DNA of 64,000 nt from Chitinophaga costaii (GTDB lineage: Bacteria > Bacteroidota > Bacteroidia > Chitinophagales > Chitinophagaceae), in the NCBI RefSeq assembly GCF_900094705.1, contig NZ_FMAR01000001.1:248001-312000 (forward strand), written 5' to 3'. This document shows, piece by piece, positions 9,124-17,529 of this stretch. Under the pieces are notes generated by a model, which was given only the letters and a program-made list of their open reading frames with translations, made no database searches and was not told the origin of the DNA. Both the position numbers and the translations under genes were made by a program. The first letter of the stretch is position 1; every line of letters begins with the position of its first letter.

Positions 9124-9200
9124 TTTTGTGGTAGGGGGGCGCGGCTTTTCTAGCTGCAAAATTGTTGTATGCCATCCACCTCTACCCTACAATGACACCG

Positions 9201-9689
9201 CTGCATTAGGTCCCCCTTTGAAGGGGGCTGGGGGATGAGCTTCGCGTGTATCATCTATCATCTTTTGTGGTAATTCCGGCGTGCGCCGGGAGGGGCATTC
9301 CACTGCCGCGGGGGCCTTCTTTTTTGCTGGTGCAAAAAAGAAGCAAATGAGCGTAAGCGAATTCATAAGGCCCCGTAAAAAAATAAAAATGACCCGAATA
9401 AAAAAGCACCTGGCGGCTGCGGAAAATGGCTGAAATTTACTGCGCTCCGCTACGGCAAACGAAGCTTACTATTTAGCGTTGGATTTCTATTGGGCGAATG
9501 TGCGCTTGGGCTTTTGTACTATCCTCTGCCCGTTTGCCGCTTTACGCTCCACTGCGTAAATTTCTTGCCGCCATTTTCCTAAGGCCGCAAATGCTTTGCA
9601 AGCTAGCTGTTTTCATCTTGCTACTGAAAGTTTTCGCATACCATCCGCTTATTTCCTGCAAGGCTCTCAAATCCACCATGATGGCTCCG
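9201..9689 (+). repeat. Repeat copy A1 (with 54-bp block)
   Basis: First full copy, 489 bp. The fold-back occupies 9423-9578: outer arm AAAATGGC/GCCATTTT, middle arm GAAATTTAC or GTAAATTTC and inner arm CGGCAAACG/CGTTTGCCG around a loop of about 70 nt. The optional block is at about 9347-9400. Confidence 0.85.
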
Positions 9690-10124
9690 CTGCATTAGGT
9701 CCCCTTTTGAAGGGGGTGGGGGATGAGCTTCGCGCATATCCTCCGCTATCATCTTTTGTGGCAATCCGGCTTGCGCCGGGAGTTGCATTCCGCTGCCGCG
9801 GGGGCCTTCTTTTTTGCTGGTGCAAAAAAGAAGCAAAAAAGCACCTGGCGGCTGCGGAAAATGGCTGAAATTTACTGCGCTCCGCTACGGCAAACGAAGC
9901 TTACTATTTAGCGTTGGATTTCTATTGGGCGAATGTGCGCTTGGGCTTTTGTACTATCCTCTGCCCGTTTGCCGCTTTACGCTCCACTGCGTAAATTTCT
10001 TGCCGCCATTTTCCTAAGGCCGCAAATGCTTTGCATGCTAGCTGTTTTCATCTTGCTACTGAAAGTTTTCGCATACCATCCGCTTATTTCCTGCAAGGCT
10101 CTCAAATCCACCATGATGGCTCCG
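9690..10124 (+). repeat. Repeat copy A2 (without 54-bp block)
   Basis: Second full copy, 435 bp, directly abutting A1 and almost identical to it apart from a clean absence of the 54-bp block. The length difference (489 against 435) is exactly the block. Fold-back at 9858-10012. Confidence 0.85.
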
Positions 10125-10203
10125 CTGCATTAGGTCCCCTTTTGAAGGGGGTGGGGGGATAATTTTCGCGTGTATTATCCGCGCATATCATCCGCTATCA
10201 TCT
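10125..10203 (+). repeat. Repeat copy A3, truncated fragment
   Basis: Starts like A1 and A2 with CTGCATTAGGT and the C/G hairpin, but identity is lost after about 80 bp, just after the ATCATCTTTT segment, where the unique centre begins. Confidence 0.75.
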
Positions 10204-10449
10204 TTTCTCATTTATTACATGCTAATGCAACATTAAAGCAGACAACCTGTAGTGTTATAAATACTTTGTCTATTTTCCGATGCTTTTTTTGCTGGTTATT
10301 TTATCTTTTACATATCCTATGAATGTTTCTGCATTTATTTATAACGCTTTGCAACAGTAAAATATGAGTTTTCGTAGCATCGGAAATACAGCTCCCGGCG
10401 CATGACGGAGAGCGAAGACTTTCCTGTTAAAAAGATGAAAGCGGAAAGT
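10204..10449. other. Unique centre of the repeat array
   Basis: AT-rich sequence not repeated elsewhere in the window. An 11-bp perfect inverted repeat (10274-10284 with 10376-10386; 13 bases with one gap) encloses about 91 nt. After it come degenerate pieces resembling repeat ends (a CTCCCGGCGCA piece, and two tandem versions of a GCGAAGACT...AAGAT...AAGC segment at about 10400-10480). No coding potential was seen. Confidence 0.6.
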
Positions 10450-10832
10450 GCGCGAAGACTATTCACTTACCAAGATAAAAGCAGCTATTATGAAAAGCAT
10501 TTGCGGCCTTAGGAAAATGGCGTCAAGAAATTTACGCAGTGGAGCGTAAAACGGCAAACGGGCCGAGGATAGTACAAAAGCCTACGCGCACAATCGCCCA
10601 ATAGAAATCCCACCGCTTAATAGTAAGCTTCGTTTGCCGTAGCGAAGCGCAGTAAATTTCAGCCATTTTCCGCAGCCGCCAGGTGCTTTTTGTTTCTTTT
10701 TGCACCAGCAAAAAGAAAGCCCCCGCGGCAGCGGAATGCAACTCCCGGCACATGCCGGATTGCCACAAAAGATGATAGATGATACACGCGAAGCTCATCC
10801 CCCTGCACCCTTCAAAGGGGGACCAAATGCAG
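10450..10832 (-). repeat. Repeat copy B1 (inverted, without 54-bp block)
   Basis: Reverse-complement copy nearest the centre. It lacks roughly the first 50 bp seen in B2 and lacks the 54-bp block. Fold-back at 10514-10669. Confidence 0.8.
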
Positions 10833-11315
10833 CGGAGCCATCATGGTGGGTTTGGGGGCCTTGTAGGAAAAAAGCGGAGGTAGGTGAAGACTTTCAGTTA
10901 GCAAGATAGAAGCAGCTATTATGCAAAACATTTGTGGCCTTAGGAAAATGGCGGCAAGAAATTTACGCAGTGGAGCGTAAAACGGCAAACGGGCCGAGGG
11001 TAGTACAAAAGCCTACGCGCACAATCGCCCAATAGAATCCAACGCTAAATAGTAAGCTTCGTTTGCCGTAGCGAAGCGCAGTAAATTTCAGCCATTTTCC
11101 GCAGCCGCCAGGTGCTTTTTATTCGGGTCATTTTTATTTTTTTACGGGGCCTTATGAATTCGCTTACGCTCATTTGTTTCTTTTTGCACCAGCAAAAAGA
11201 AAGCCCCCGCGGCAGCGGAATACAACTCCCGGCGCAAGCCGGATTGCCACAAAAGATGATAGATGATACACGCGAAGCTCATCCCCCAGCCCCTTCAAAG
11301 GGGGACCTAATGCAG
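10833..11315 (-). repeat. Repeat copy B2 (inverted, with 54-bp block)
   Basis: 483 bp, the best-preserved inverted copy. Fold-back at 10945-11098, 54-bp block at about 11121-11174. Confidence 0.85.
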
Positions 11316-11790
11316 CTGAGCCATCATAGCGGATTTGAGAGCCTTGCAGGAAATAAGCGGATGGTATGCGAAAACTTTCAGTAGCAAGATGAAAGCAGCT
11401 ATTATGCAAAGCATTTGCGGCCTTAGGAAAATGGCGTCAAGAAATTTACGCAGTGGAGCGTAAAACGGCAAACGGGCCGAGGGTAGTACAAAAGCCTACG
11501 CGCACAATCGCCCAATAGAAATCCCACCGCTTAATAGTAAGCTTCGTTTGCCGTAGCGGAGCGCAGTAAATTTCAGCCATTTTCCGCAGCCGCCAGGTGC
11601 TTTTTATTCGGGTCATTTTTATTTTTTTACGGGGCCTTATGAATTCGCTTACGCTCATTTGCTTCTTTTTTGCACCAGCAAAAAAGAAGGCCCCCGCGGC
11701 AGCGGAATGCCCCTCCCGGCGCAAGCCGGATTGCCACAAAAGATGATAGATGATACACGCGAAGGTCAGCCCCCTGCAAAGGGGCCAAAG
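11316..11790 (-). repeat. Repeat copy B3 (inverted, with 54-bp block, degenerate end)
   Basis: Fold-back at 11428-11583 and block at about 11606-11659. The right end decays: the C/G hairpin is shortened to CCCCCTGCAAAGGGG and identity stops near 11790, only about 20 bp before the stop codon of the next gene. Confidence 0.8.
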
Positions 11791-11812
11791 TATACCAACA
11801 CCACTGCACATA

Positions 11813-12331
11813 TCAAGAAAAATGCGCTACCGCATCTTTATACATGGCTAAAAATCCGGCTTTTTCTCCGGCTGTTAATTTATAATCGGCATCACCCGCT
11901 ACCCAGTCGCGGAAATAAGCAGTGGCCAAGTGGTCGGGGGTATCTACCTCCATCTTGGCTACCAGGCGGGCATATCCCCCAATAAAAATACCCCGGGAAG
12001 AAATACGGCTCACCAGGAAATCGAGGCAGCTTTCCCAGTTATAAAACGCCAGGTATAAACGCAGCTTACCAGTTTTGGCATCCTTTTTCTCCACCACGCC
12101 CGCCAGTATATCGTCGAACAGGGAAGACCATCTTGTGCCATCGGCCATGGCGCCTGCATAGTTATGGTTAATGCCATGGCTACCATCGCTGCTCTCCTGC
12201 CGAAAAATGATGTATACTGCACGTTTTATTTCGCGGGGTATATCCTGCCCATCCAGGTAGGCAATGACATCATCCATGGGTACAGTGGTGGGTTCGTAAT
12301 TGAGCAAGGGAAGCTCCGGGTATGCGTTCAT
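11813..12331 (-). CDS. Hypothetical protein, possibly lysozyme-like
   Basis: A 172-residue protein without signal peptide or membrane segment. I do not recognise the family with confidence. The stretch RQESSDGSHGINHNYAG (about 44-60), followed by ADGTRW, resembles the catalytic-Glu region of lysozyme/transglycosylase-like folds seen in some phage and secretion-related proteins, with the Glu in RQES as candidate; this is an impression only. The rest is helical with aromatic residues (LAFYNWESCLDFLVSR). It stands alone, its 3' end about 20 bp from the repeat array, and it diverges from the M1 peptidase gene. Confidence 0.6.
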   Translation of the reverse strand: MNAYPELPLLNYEPTTVPMDDVIAYLDGQDIPREIKRAVYIIFRQESSDGSHGINHNYAGAMADGTRWSSLFDDILAGVVEKKDAKTGKLRLYLAFYNWESCLDFLVSRISSRGIFIGGYARLVAKMEVDTPDHLATAYFRDWVAGDADYKLTAGEKAGFLAMYKDAVAHFS

Positions 12332-12456
12332 CGGGATAATTTTAAAGGTGGCGCACCGCGCCGTTCATGTCTTTTGGTTAAGGCGGAATAGTATGCCGCA
12401 ATATACAGTTTTTGCTATACGCTGCTATTCCTGTCTCCACAAAATAGCAACCCCTT

Positions 12457-12464
12457 TATCTTTG
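12457..12464 (+). promoter_or_regulatory. Possible -7 element (TATCTTTG) for the M1 peptidase gene
   Basis: Fits TAnnTTTG and would give a leader of about 75-80 nt before the ATG at 12545. No -33 TTTG at the expected spacing, so this is tentative. Confidence 0.4.
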
Positions 12465-12544
12465 AAATGCACCATCCTTCCAGATCACTGTATGCCAGTG
12501 GTGCAAAATTCATTAGTTTGTGAACTCACTTACTCGTTATCGCT

Positions 12545-14416
12545 ATGATCAGGAAAATTTGTTGTGGCGCCGCTTTGCTGTTTTCCCTTGGGAATGCCTA
12601 TGCACAGGGCGTTTACATGCCACGCAATATTAAGCAAGCTTATGCTAAAGGCACCCGCTCCCCGGATGGTAAACCGGGCAAGTGGTATTGGCAGAATACC
12701 GCCACGTATGATATACACATTACGGCTGCCCCACCTTCCCAGGTGATCAAGGGTACGGAAACGATCGTGTACCATAATCAAAGCAGGGATACCCTTAAAA
12801 CGCTGGTGATACGCCTCATCGATAATATCCACAAGCCGCAGGCTTCCCGCTCTAATTATGCGGGCAAGCAAACGCTTTCTGCCGGCTTTACGGTAGATAC
12901 TTTTACACTTAATGGCAAGGCCCAGGCGTTTAACAACGATGTGGGTACGGTAGCGCCGGTACGGCTAGGTGCCACGCCCCTGCTACCCGGCGATTCGGTG
13001 CAACTGTATGTAACCTGGCATTACGAACTGCCCTTGCAAAGTGGCCGGGAAGGAATGATAGATACCACTACGCAGTACCTGGCCTACTTTTATCCCCGGG
13101 TGGCTGTATACGACGACTACAACGGGTGGGATATGATAGAACATACCGATCGTACCGAATTTTATAACGACTTTAATAATTACCGTTTATCCGTAACCGT
13201 ACCCCGCAACTATGTGGTATGGAGTACCGGCACGCTGGAAAATGCCGCTGCCGTGCTTCAACCTGCCGTGGCAGAGCGCCTGCGCCAGTCGTTTACGACA
13301 GATAGCGTCTTACATATTGCCACCCAGCAAATGGTGAACGACAAAGCCGTTACGGCGCAAAACGACCAGAACACCTGGATATGGACGGCCCATAACGTGT
13401 CTGACCTGGCGGTGGGCATCAGCAATACCTACATCTGGGATGGGGCCAGCGCGGTGGTAGACAGCGCTACTATGCGCCGTGCCAGCATGCAGGCGGCCTA
13501 TAGATCTACGGCGGAAGACTTCCACCACTCGGTGGCTTTTGGGCAGTTTGCCCTCACCTGGTTTTCGCACCACTGGCCAGGCGTGGCGTATCCCTTCCCG
13601 AAAATGACCGCCTTCCAGGGCTTTGCCGATATGGAATACCCGATGATGGTGAATGATGGGACGGTGAATGATCTGCGCTTTGCCCAATTGCTGCAAGACC
13701 ATGAAATGGCGCATACCTATTTCCCCTTTTATATGGGAATTAATGAAACCCGCTACGCCTACATGGACGAAGGCTGGGCTACTACGCTGGAATACCTGAT
13801 CGGCATAGCAGAATTTGGACAACAAAAGGCGGATGATTTTTATAAGACCTTCCGCGTAAAACGTTACATCTCCGACAACTCCACGGAAGAAGATATGCCT
13901 ATCATCTCCATGTCTAACCAGGTGAGCGGCATGGGCTATGGCAGCAATGCCTATGGCAAACCCTCTATGGCCTACCTCTCGCTGAAAGACCTGCTGGGCG
14001 ATGCCCTTTTCCGCAAAGGGTTACACGCGTATATGGATCGCTGGCATGGAAAACATCCCATTCCCTGGGATTTTTTCTATAGCCTGAACAACGCCACCGG
14101 ACAAGACCTGAGTTGGTTCTGGAATAACTGGTTTTTCAGTTATAACTATATAGATCTGGCCGTAGCCAGTGTACACACTTCGGCCAAACAAACGGTGGTA
14201 GTGGTGCATAACACAGGTGGTTTTGCCATCCCGTTTGATGTGATCCTGACTAACGCTACCGGCAGTACGAAAACCTACCACCAAACGCCGGCGGTGTGGA
14301 AGGCCAACCAGCAGCAAGCCACCATTACCCTGCCCACAGGCCAGGTAAAGGAAGTAACCTTGGAAAATGGCATTTACCTGGATGCTACGCCGGCAGATAA
14401 TACCTGGAAGCCATAA
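12545..14416 (+). CDS. M1-family zinc metallopeptidase, exported
   Basis: 623 residues with a signal peptide (about 1-20, cut after AYA). The N-terminal half is the beta-sandwich of M1 aminopeptidases; the catalytic domain shows HEMAH at residues 386-390 with the third zinc ligand Glu409 in DEGWA, exactly the HExxH-x18-E spacing of gluzincins. The usual GAMEN exopeptidase motif is replaced by a G-F-A-D-M-E-Y-P-type sequence around residue 360, which still supplies the M-E pair. A periplasmic or secreted peptidase trimming peptides is the likely role. Single gene, ended by a strong bidirectional terminator at 14444-14488. Confidence 0.92.
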   Translation: MIRKICCGAALLFSLGNAYAQGVYMPRNIKQAYAKGTRSPDGKPGKWYWQNTATYDIHITAAPPSQVIKGTETIVYHNQSRDTLKTLVIRLIDNIHKPQASRSNYAGKQTLSAGFTVDTFTLNGKAQAFNNDVGTVAPVRLGATPLLPGDSVQLYVTWHYELPLQSGREGMIDTTTQYLAYFYPRVAVYDDYNGWDMIEHTDRTEFYNDFNNYRLSVTVPRNYVVWSTGTLENAAAVLQPAVAERLRQSFTTDSVLHIATQQMVNDKAVTAQNDQNTWIWTAHNVSDLAVGISNTYIWDGASAVVDSATMRRASMQAAYRSTAEDFHHSVAFGQFALTWFSHHWPGVAYPFPKMTAFQGFADMEYPMMVNDGTVNDLRFAQLLQDHEMAHTYFPFYMGINETRYAYMDEGWATTLEYLIGIAEFGQQKADDFYKTFRVKRYISDNSTEEDMPIISMSNQVSGMGYGSNAYGKPSMAYLSLKDLLGDALFRKGLHAYMDRWHGKHPIPWDFFYSLNNATGQDLSWFWNNWFFSYNYIDLAVASVHTSAKQTVVVVHNTGGFAIPFDVILTNATGSTKTYHQTPAVWKANQQQATITLPTGQVKEVTLENGIYLDATPADNTWKP

Positions 14417-14443
14417 ACGCAGCCCCCATTTACTACGCTCCAT

Positions 14444-14488
14444 AAAAAAAGCGTGTTGCACCTTACAGTATGGCGACACGCTTTTTTT
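14444..14488. terminator. Bidirectional terminator between M1 peptidase and xseB
   Basis: Stem of 13 bp (14444-14456 with 14476-14488) with A7 on one side and T8 on the other, between convergent genes. Confidence 0.88.
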
Positions 14489-14504
14489 TAATGTGAAGAA
14501 ACAC

Positions 14505-14714
14505 TTAGCCGTTGCTACCCCGTTCCATCTGGGAAATGATTTTATTCACCTCCGTTTCGGTGGCCCGCAGCTTGCCCTGGCAAAAGGCAATGAGTTCCGA
14601 GGCGCGTTTTACTTTTTCCGCTAGTACATCTACCGACACGGTTTCGTCTTCAATGGCGGTGGCTATTTGTTGCAGCTCGGCATAGGCGGCTTCATAACTT
14701 AAAGGTTGTTCCAT
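14505..14714 (-). CDS. xseB: Exodeoxyribonuclease VII small subunit
   Basis: 69 residues from the ATG at 14714, giving MEQPLSYEAAYAELQQIATA; an upstream in-frame Met at 14804 would only add sequence overlapping xseA. The short two-helix coiled coil with the family pattern Y-x-x-A-x-x-x-L-x-x-I...ASELIAFCQGKL is typical of XseB. It binds the large subunit to form the nuclease that degrades single-stranded DNA into oligonucleotides in repair. The start overlaps the end of xseA by 23 bp, which implies translational coupling. Confidence 0.93.
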   Translation of the reverse strand: MEQPLSYEAAYAELQQIATAIEDETVSVDVLAEKVKRASELIAFCQGKLRATETEVNKIISQMERGSNG

Positions 14715-16131
14715 CGTAGTAGTCTTTTTGGGTGATCGTGGCTTGGAGAGCCGCGTCGGCAAGGATAATTGAAATGTGATCGCCGGCCTGCAGGGAACCG
14801 GCATTGCTTAGCACCTGCGCATCTTTTTTCACCAGTGCAAAGCCCCTGCGCAAAGTAGCTGCTGGCGAGAGCAGGTGAATGACTGCCTTATAATGTGCCA
14901 ATTCTCCCTGGCGGTTTTTAAGGTAGGCGGCCTGGTAAGCCCTCACCTGGGTGCAGGTATTTTTCAGCGCGCTGGCACGGTGTTGCAAGATCAGCGCCGG
15001 CCGGGTGGATACCCGCCCCGCCATGGACAGCAGGGTGGCCCGGTAACCGAAGAGTAATTCCCGTACATACGTAACCGTTAGCTCCCGGTGTTGTTGCAGG
15101 GCAGCCCCCTGTTCGTGCAGTAACGCACGGCTGTCCTGCACTATCTTATGCCGCAGGGCCGACAGGGATTGCTGTTGCGATACAAACAACTGCTGCGAGC
15201 GCACCAATATACTTTGCTGAAAATGCAGGAGCTGTTCTTCAAAGGCCCGGTTATGGGCAATGATAAATGCCGCTGCTTCGGTGGGTGTTTTGGTTTGGGT
15301 ATGCGCCATCATATCGGCAATGCTGGTGTTGTGCTGGTGGCCTATCCCGGTGATGATGGGAATGGGAAAGCGGGCAATGGCCTGGGCCACGAGATAGTTG
15401 TCGAACAGCAGGAAATCCGTCTGCGCCCCTCCGCCACGTATCATCACCACCGCATCGTAGGCCTTGCCAGATTGATAAATATCGATGAGCAGTTGGCGCA
15501 AGCTCATAGCATTGGCCTCGCCCTGCACTTCGGTAAAATATTCCTGGCAGGAAAACCGGTAGCCCCAGGCATTCCCATCCAGGGTATGTTTAAAGTCATT
15601 AAGTCCGGCAGATGCTTTGGAGGAGATCACGGCCAGCCGCTGTAGTACAGGCGGCAGGGGGCGGCTTTTATTAGGGGTGCGATATGCATCGCCCAACAGG
15701 TGAATGTCTGTATTTTCGGCCACCAGCCTGGCCAGGGTTTGCTGCCGCTGCTGGGCTATCCTGCCCAGCGTGTAGGAAGCTTCGATAGCATGCAACTGCA
15801 ATTGCAAACCAAATTGCGGATGATAGGCTACCGACACTTGCACCAGTACATGGATATTGTTGGTGAAGCGTTGGCCGGTGGCCTGTTCAAAGCTTTCAAT
15901 AGCGCGGCTGCCAGCGCCCCAGGCCCTGGCAGCGAATTTGGTCACTACGTGTTGCCCGCCTTCTTCCTTCTCCACCAGTTCAAAATAGTGATAGTTGGTG
16001 GCGGCCTTAAACGTATGGCTGGTTACATCGGCAATTACCCAGTACGTAGCAGTGCCAAAGGCATTCCGTACCACCGCTTCCACCGCATGGGCCAGCGCAG
16101 AAAGTTGAATGAAATTGTTATTGGCCATCAC
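14692..16131 (-). CDS. xseA: Exodeoxyribonuclease VII large subunit
   Basis: 479 residues. An N-terminal OB fold (about 1-105) is followed by the catalytic domain with the conserved motifs VMIRGGGAQTDFLLFD and PIITGIGHQHNTSIAD (about 240-300), then coiled coils and a short C-terminal beta segment (RRGFALVKKD). With XseB it forms the metal-independent nuclease acting on single-stranded DNA. The start is ATG 16131 or the next codon (MM). The upstream hairpin at 16140-16160 ends the preceding minus-strand gene, so xseA and xseB form their own unit. Confidence 0.95.
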   Translation of the reverse strand: MMANNNFIQLSALAHAVEAVVRNAFGTATYWVIADVTSHTFKAATNYHYFELVEKEEGGQHVVTKFAARAWGAGSRAIESFEQATGQRFTNNIHVLVQVSVAYHPQFGLQLQLHAIEASYTLGRIAQQRQQTLARLVAENTDIHLLGDAYRTPNKSRPLPPVLQRLAVISSKASAGLNDFKHTLDGNAWGYRFSCQEYFTEVQGEANAMSLRQLLIDIYQSGKAYDAVVMIRGGGAQTDFLLFDNYLVAQAIARFPIPIITGIGHQHNTSIADMMAHTQTKTPTEAAAFIIAHNRAFEEQLLHFQQSILVRSQQLFVSQQQSLSALRHKIVQDSRALLHEQGAALQQHRELTVTYVRELLFGYRATLLSMAGRVSTRPALILQHRASALKNTCTQVRAYQAAYLKNRQGELAHYKAVIHLLSPAATLRRGFALVKKDAQVLSNAGSLQAGDHISIILADAALQATITQKDYYDGTTFKL

Positions 16132-16139
16132 AAAAACAC

Positions 16140-16160
16140 GACCCGGTCCTACGCCGGGTC
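16140..16160 (-). terminator. Terminator upstream of xseA
   Basis: GACCCGG/CCGGGTC stem (16140-16146 with 16154-16160); on the minus strand it is followed by GTGTTTTTGTG. It would end the small gene at 16193-16402. Confidence 0.65.
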
Positions 16161-16192
16161 GCCAGGGGCAAAGTTAAGGCAATCTGCCCTAC

Positions 16193-16402
16193 TTAATGCG
16201 GCTTACGGGCATGCAGTTTTTCAAACAGCCGGTGTTGCAGATCGGCATCGGTGAGCGTGTTCAGCTCCTCCGTATCGATCTCGTACCAGTCTTTTTTATT
16301 ACCCAAAGAACCGATTACAAACGTGTGTCCTGCCGTTGCCGGCTCACCGGTTTGGGGATGTTTTTTAGACAGGTTCACCACTACATCTTTTTCTTTTGAC
16401 AT
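16193..16402 (-). CDS. Small conserved-looking hypothetical protein
   Basis: 69 residues from ATG 16402 (MSKEKDVVVNLSKKHPQTGE); the longer reading from 16438 would overlap the dehydrogenase gene. Cytoplasmic and charged, with a Gly-rich turn and acidic helix (DWYEIDTEELNTLTDADL). I do not recognise a named family. It lies 32 bp downstream of the dehydrogenase gene on the same strand and is probably cotranscribed with it; the hairpin at 16140-16160 follows. Confidence 0.65.
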   Translation of the reverse strand: MSKEKDVVVNLSKKHPQTGEPATAGHTFVIGSLGNKKDWYEIDTEELNTLTDADLQHRLFEKLHARKPH

Positions 16403-16434
16403 CCCTGAATGTAACGAAATTCCAGCACAACCGG

Positions 16435-17436
16435 TCATAAAGCAGGACGCCCGGCAGGTTTTCCCTCATATACCTGCGGGTTCACCACGGCGGGCAGGCG
16501 CTCCCCTTTCAGGCCGGCAATGATGTTGCGGGCAGCCAGTATGGCCATGGCGTCGCGGGTTTCTACCGTGGCAGAGCCAATGTGGGGCAGCACACATACG
16601 TTGGGCATTTGCAGCAGTACGTTATCAGGATGCATGGGTTCGGGATTGGTTACATCCAGCCCGGCACCCCATATCTGGTGATTGAGCAGGGCGGAGATCA
16701 GGTCTGGCTCGTTGTGCAACCCACCCCGGGCCGTATTTACAAAGATGGCGTTGGGTTTCATTTGCGCAAATGCGGCGGCGTTAAACTTGTCCTGTGTGTC
16801 TGCGGTGAGCGGGGCGTGTACAGAAAGTACGTCGCTTTCCCGTAGCAAGGTTTCGAAAGACACATACCGGGCACCCAGTTCTTTTTCGGCGGTGGTACAA
16901 GGCTTACGGTTATGGTAAAGGATGGGCATATTATACGCCGCCTTGCTGCGCCGGGCCATGGCCTGGCCTATGCTGCCCATCCCAAAAATACCGAGGGTCT
17001 TGCCTTCCAGCGAAAGGCCCAGATTGGCCGTAGGCTCAAAGAAATTCCAGTCGCCCCGGAGTATTTTTTTATGCAGGTAAAATGCTTTGCGTGAAGTGGC
17101 CAGCATAAGCAGGAAAGCCGTATCGGCTGTAGCATCGGTGAGTACGCCGGGCGTGTTGCCAATGGGAATGCCGTGGGCGGTGGCCGCCGTTATATCTACA
17201 TTGTCATAGCCTACTGCGTGCAGGGCAATCACTTTCAGGTGTGGCACTGCGGCCAGGAAGCCGGCGTCTATCTTGCTGGAACCTGCACTCAGCAGGGCAT
17301 CGGCATCCCTGCAATGATCAACGAGTTCGGCGGGTGTCAGGTTTCTTTTTTTGGTCCATTGCTCAATGGTCAGGCCGGCTTCCTCCAGTAAACGGAGACC
17401 GGCCTGCGGAATTACGCGGGTAATAAAAACTTTCAT
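16435..17436 (-). CDS. D-2-hydroxyacid dehydrogenase (glyoxylate/hydroxypyruvate reductase type)
   Basis: 333 residues of the D-isomer 2-hydroxyacid dehydrogenase family. The NAD(P)-binding Rossmann motif is GIFGMGSIGQAMARR (about 150-165), followed by the conserved VNTARGG strand with the active-site Arg, a catalytic Glu near NPEPMHPDN and the catalytic His in LPHIGSATVETR (about 285). The overall pattern fits GhrB/GyaR enzymes that reduce glyoxylate or hydroxypyruvate. The start at 17436 gives a standard MKVFITRVIP N-terminus. Probably cotranscribed with the small gene downstream. Confidence 0.9.
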   Translation of the reverse strand: MKVFITRVIPQAGLRLLEEAGLTIEQWTKKRNLTPAELVDHCRDADALLSAGSSKIDAGFLAAVPHLKVIALHAVGYDNVDITAATAHGIPIGNTPGVLTDATADTAFLLMLATSRKAFYLHKKILRGDWNFFEPTANLGLSLEGKTLGIFGMGSIGQAMARRSKAAYNMPILYHNRKPCTTAEKELGARYVSFETLLRESDVLSVHAPLTADTQDKFNAAAFAQMKPNAIFVNTARGGLHNEPDLISALLNHQIWGAGLDVTNPEPMHPDNVLLQMPNVCVLPHIGSATVETRDAMAILAARNIIAGLKGERLPAVVNPQVYEGKPAGRPAL

Positions 17437-17529
17437 TGCCTAAAGATTGGTGGTCATCTTTGCCTTATTACGTACAATTAATGCTGCGTATTAAATGCGT
17501 TTAAAGATACGCCCATTTCTCCGGCCATC

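Larger units (their letters stand above)
9201..11790. repeat. 2.6-kb non-coding array of about 0.44-0.49-kb repeats in face-to-face orientation
   Basis: Two full copies (A1, A2) and a fragment (A3) read rightwards; after a unique centre of about 240 bp three copies (B1-B3) are present as the reverse complement. Units abut without spacers. Each nearly complete unit has a C/G hairpin at its A-orientation start (CCCC-TTTGAA-GGGG type), a G/C-rich stretch, an optional 54-bp block, a conserved 155-nt fold-back and an AT-richer end. Open frames within it (such as 10532-10798 and 11446-11811, minus) shift between copies and are unlikely to be genes. No transposase, integrase or tRNA is nearby. I do not recognise the family. 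The large inverted arrangement could extrude or recombine, and should be verified by long reads. Confidence 0.85.

Noticed and set aside
9201-11790. The repeat array as an insertion sequence or prophage remnant
   Set aside because: No transposase, integrase or phage gene, no evident terminal repeats or target duplication around the whole block.
10532-11811. Open reading frames of 88-121 codons inside the repeat copies (for example 10532-10798 and 11446-11811, minus strand)
   Set aside because: They recur only because the DNA repeats, shift with the 54-bp block, lack ribosome sites and domains, and cross the fold-back arms. Structure of the DNA or RNA explains the conservation better.
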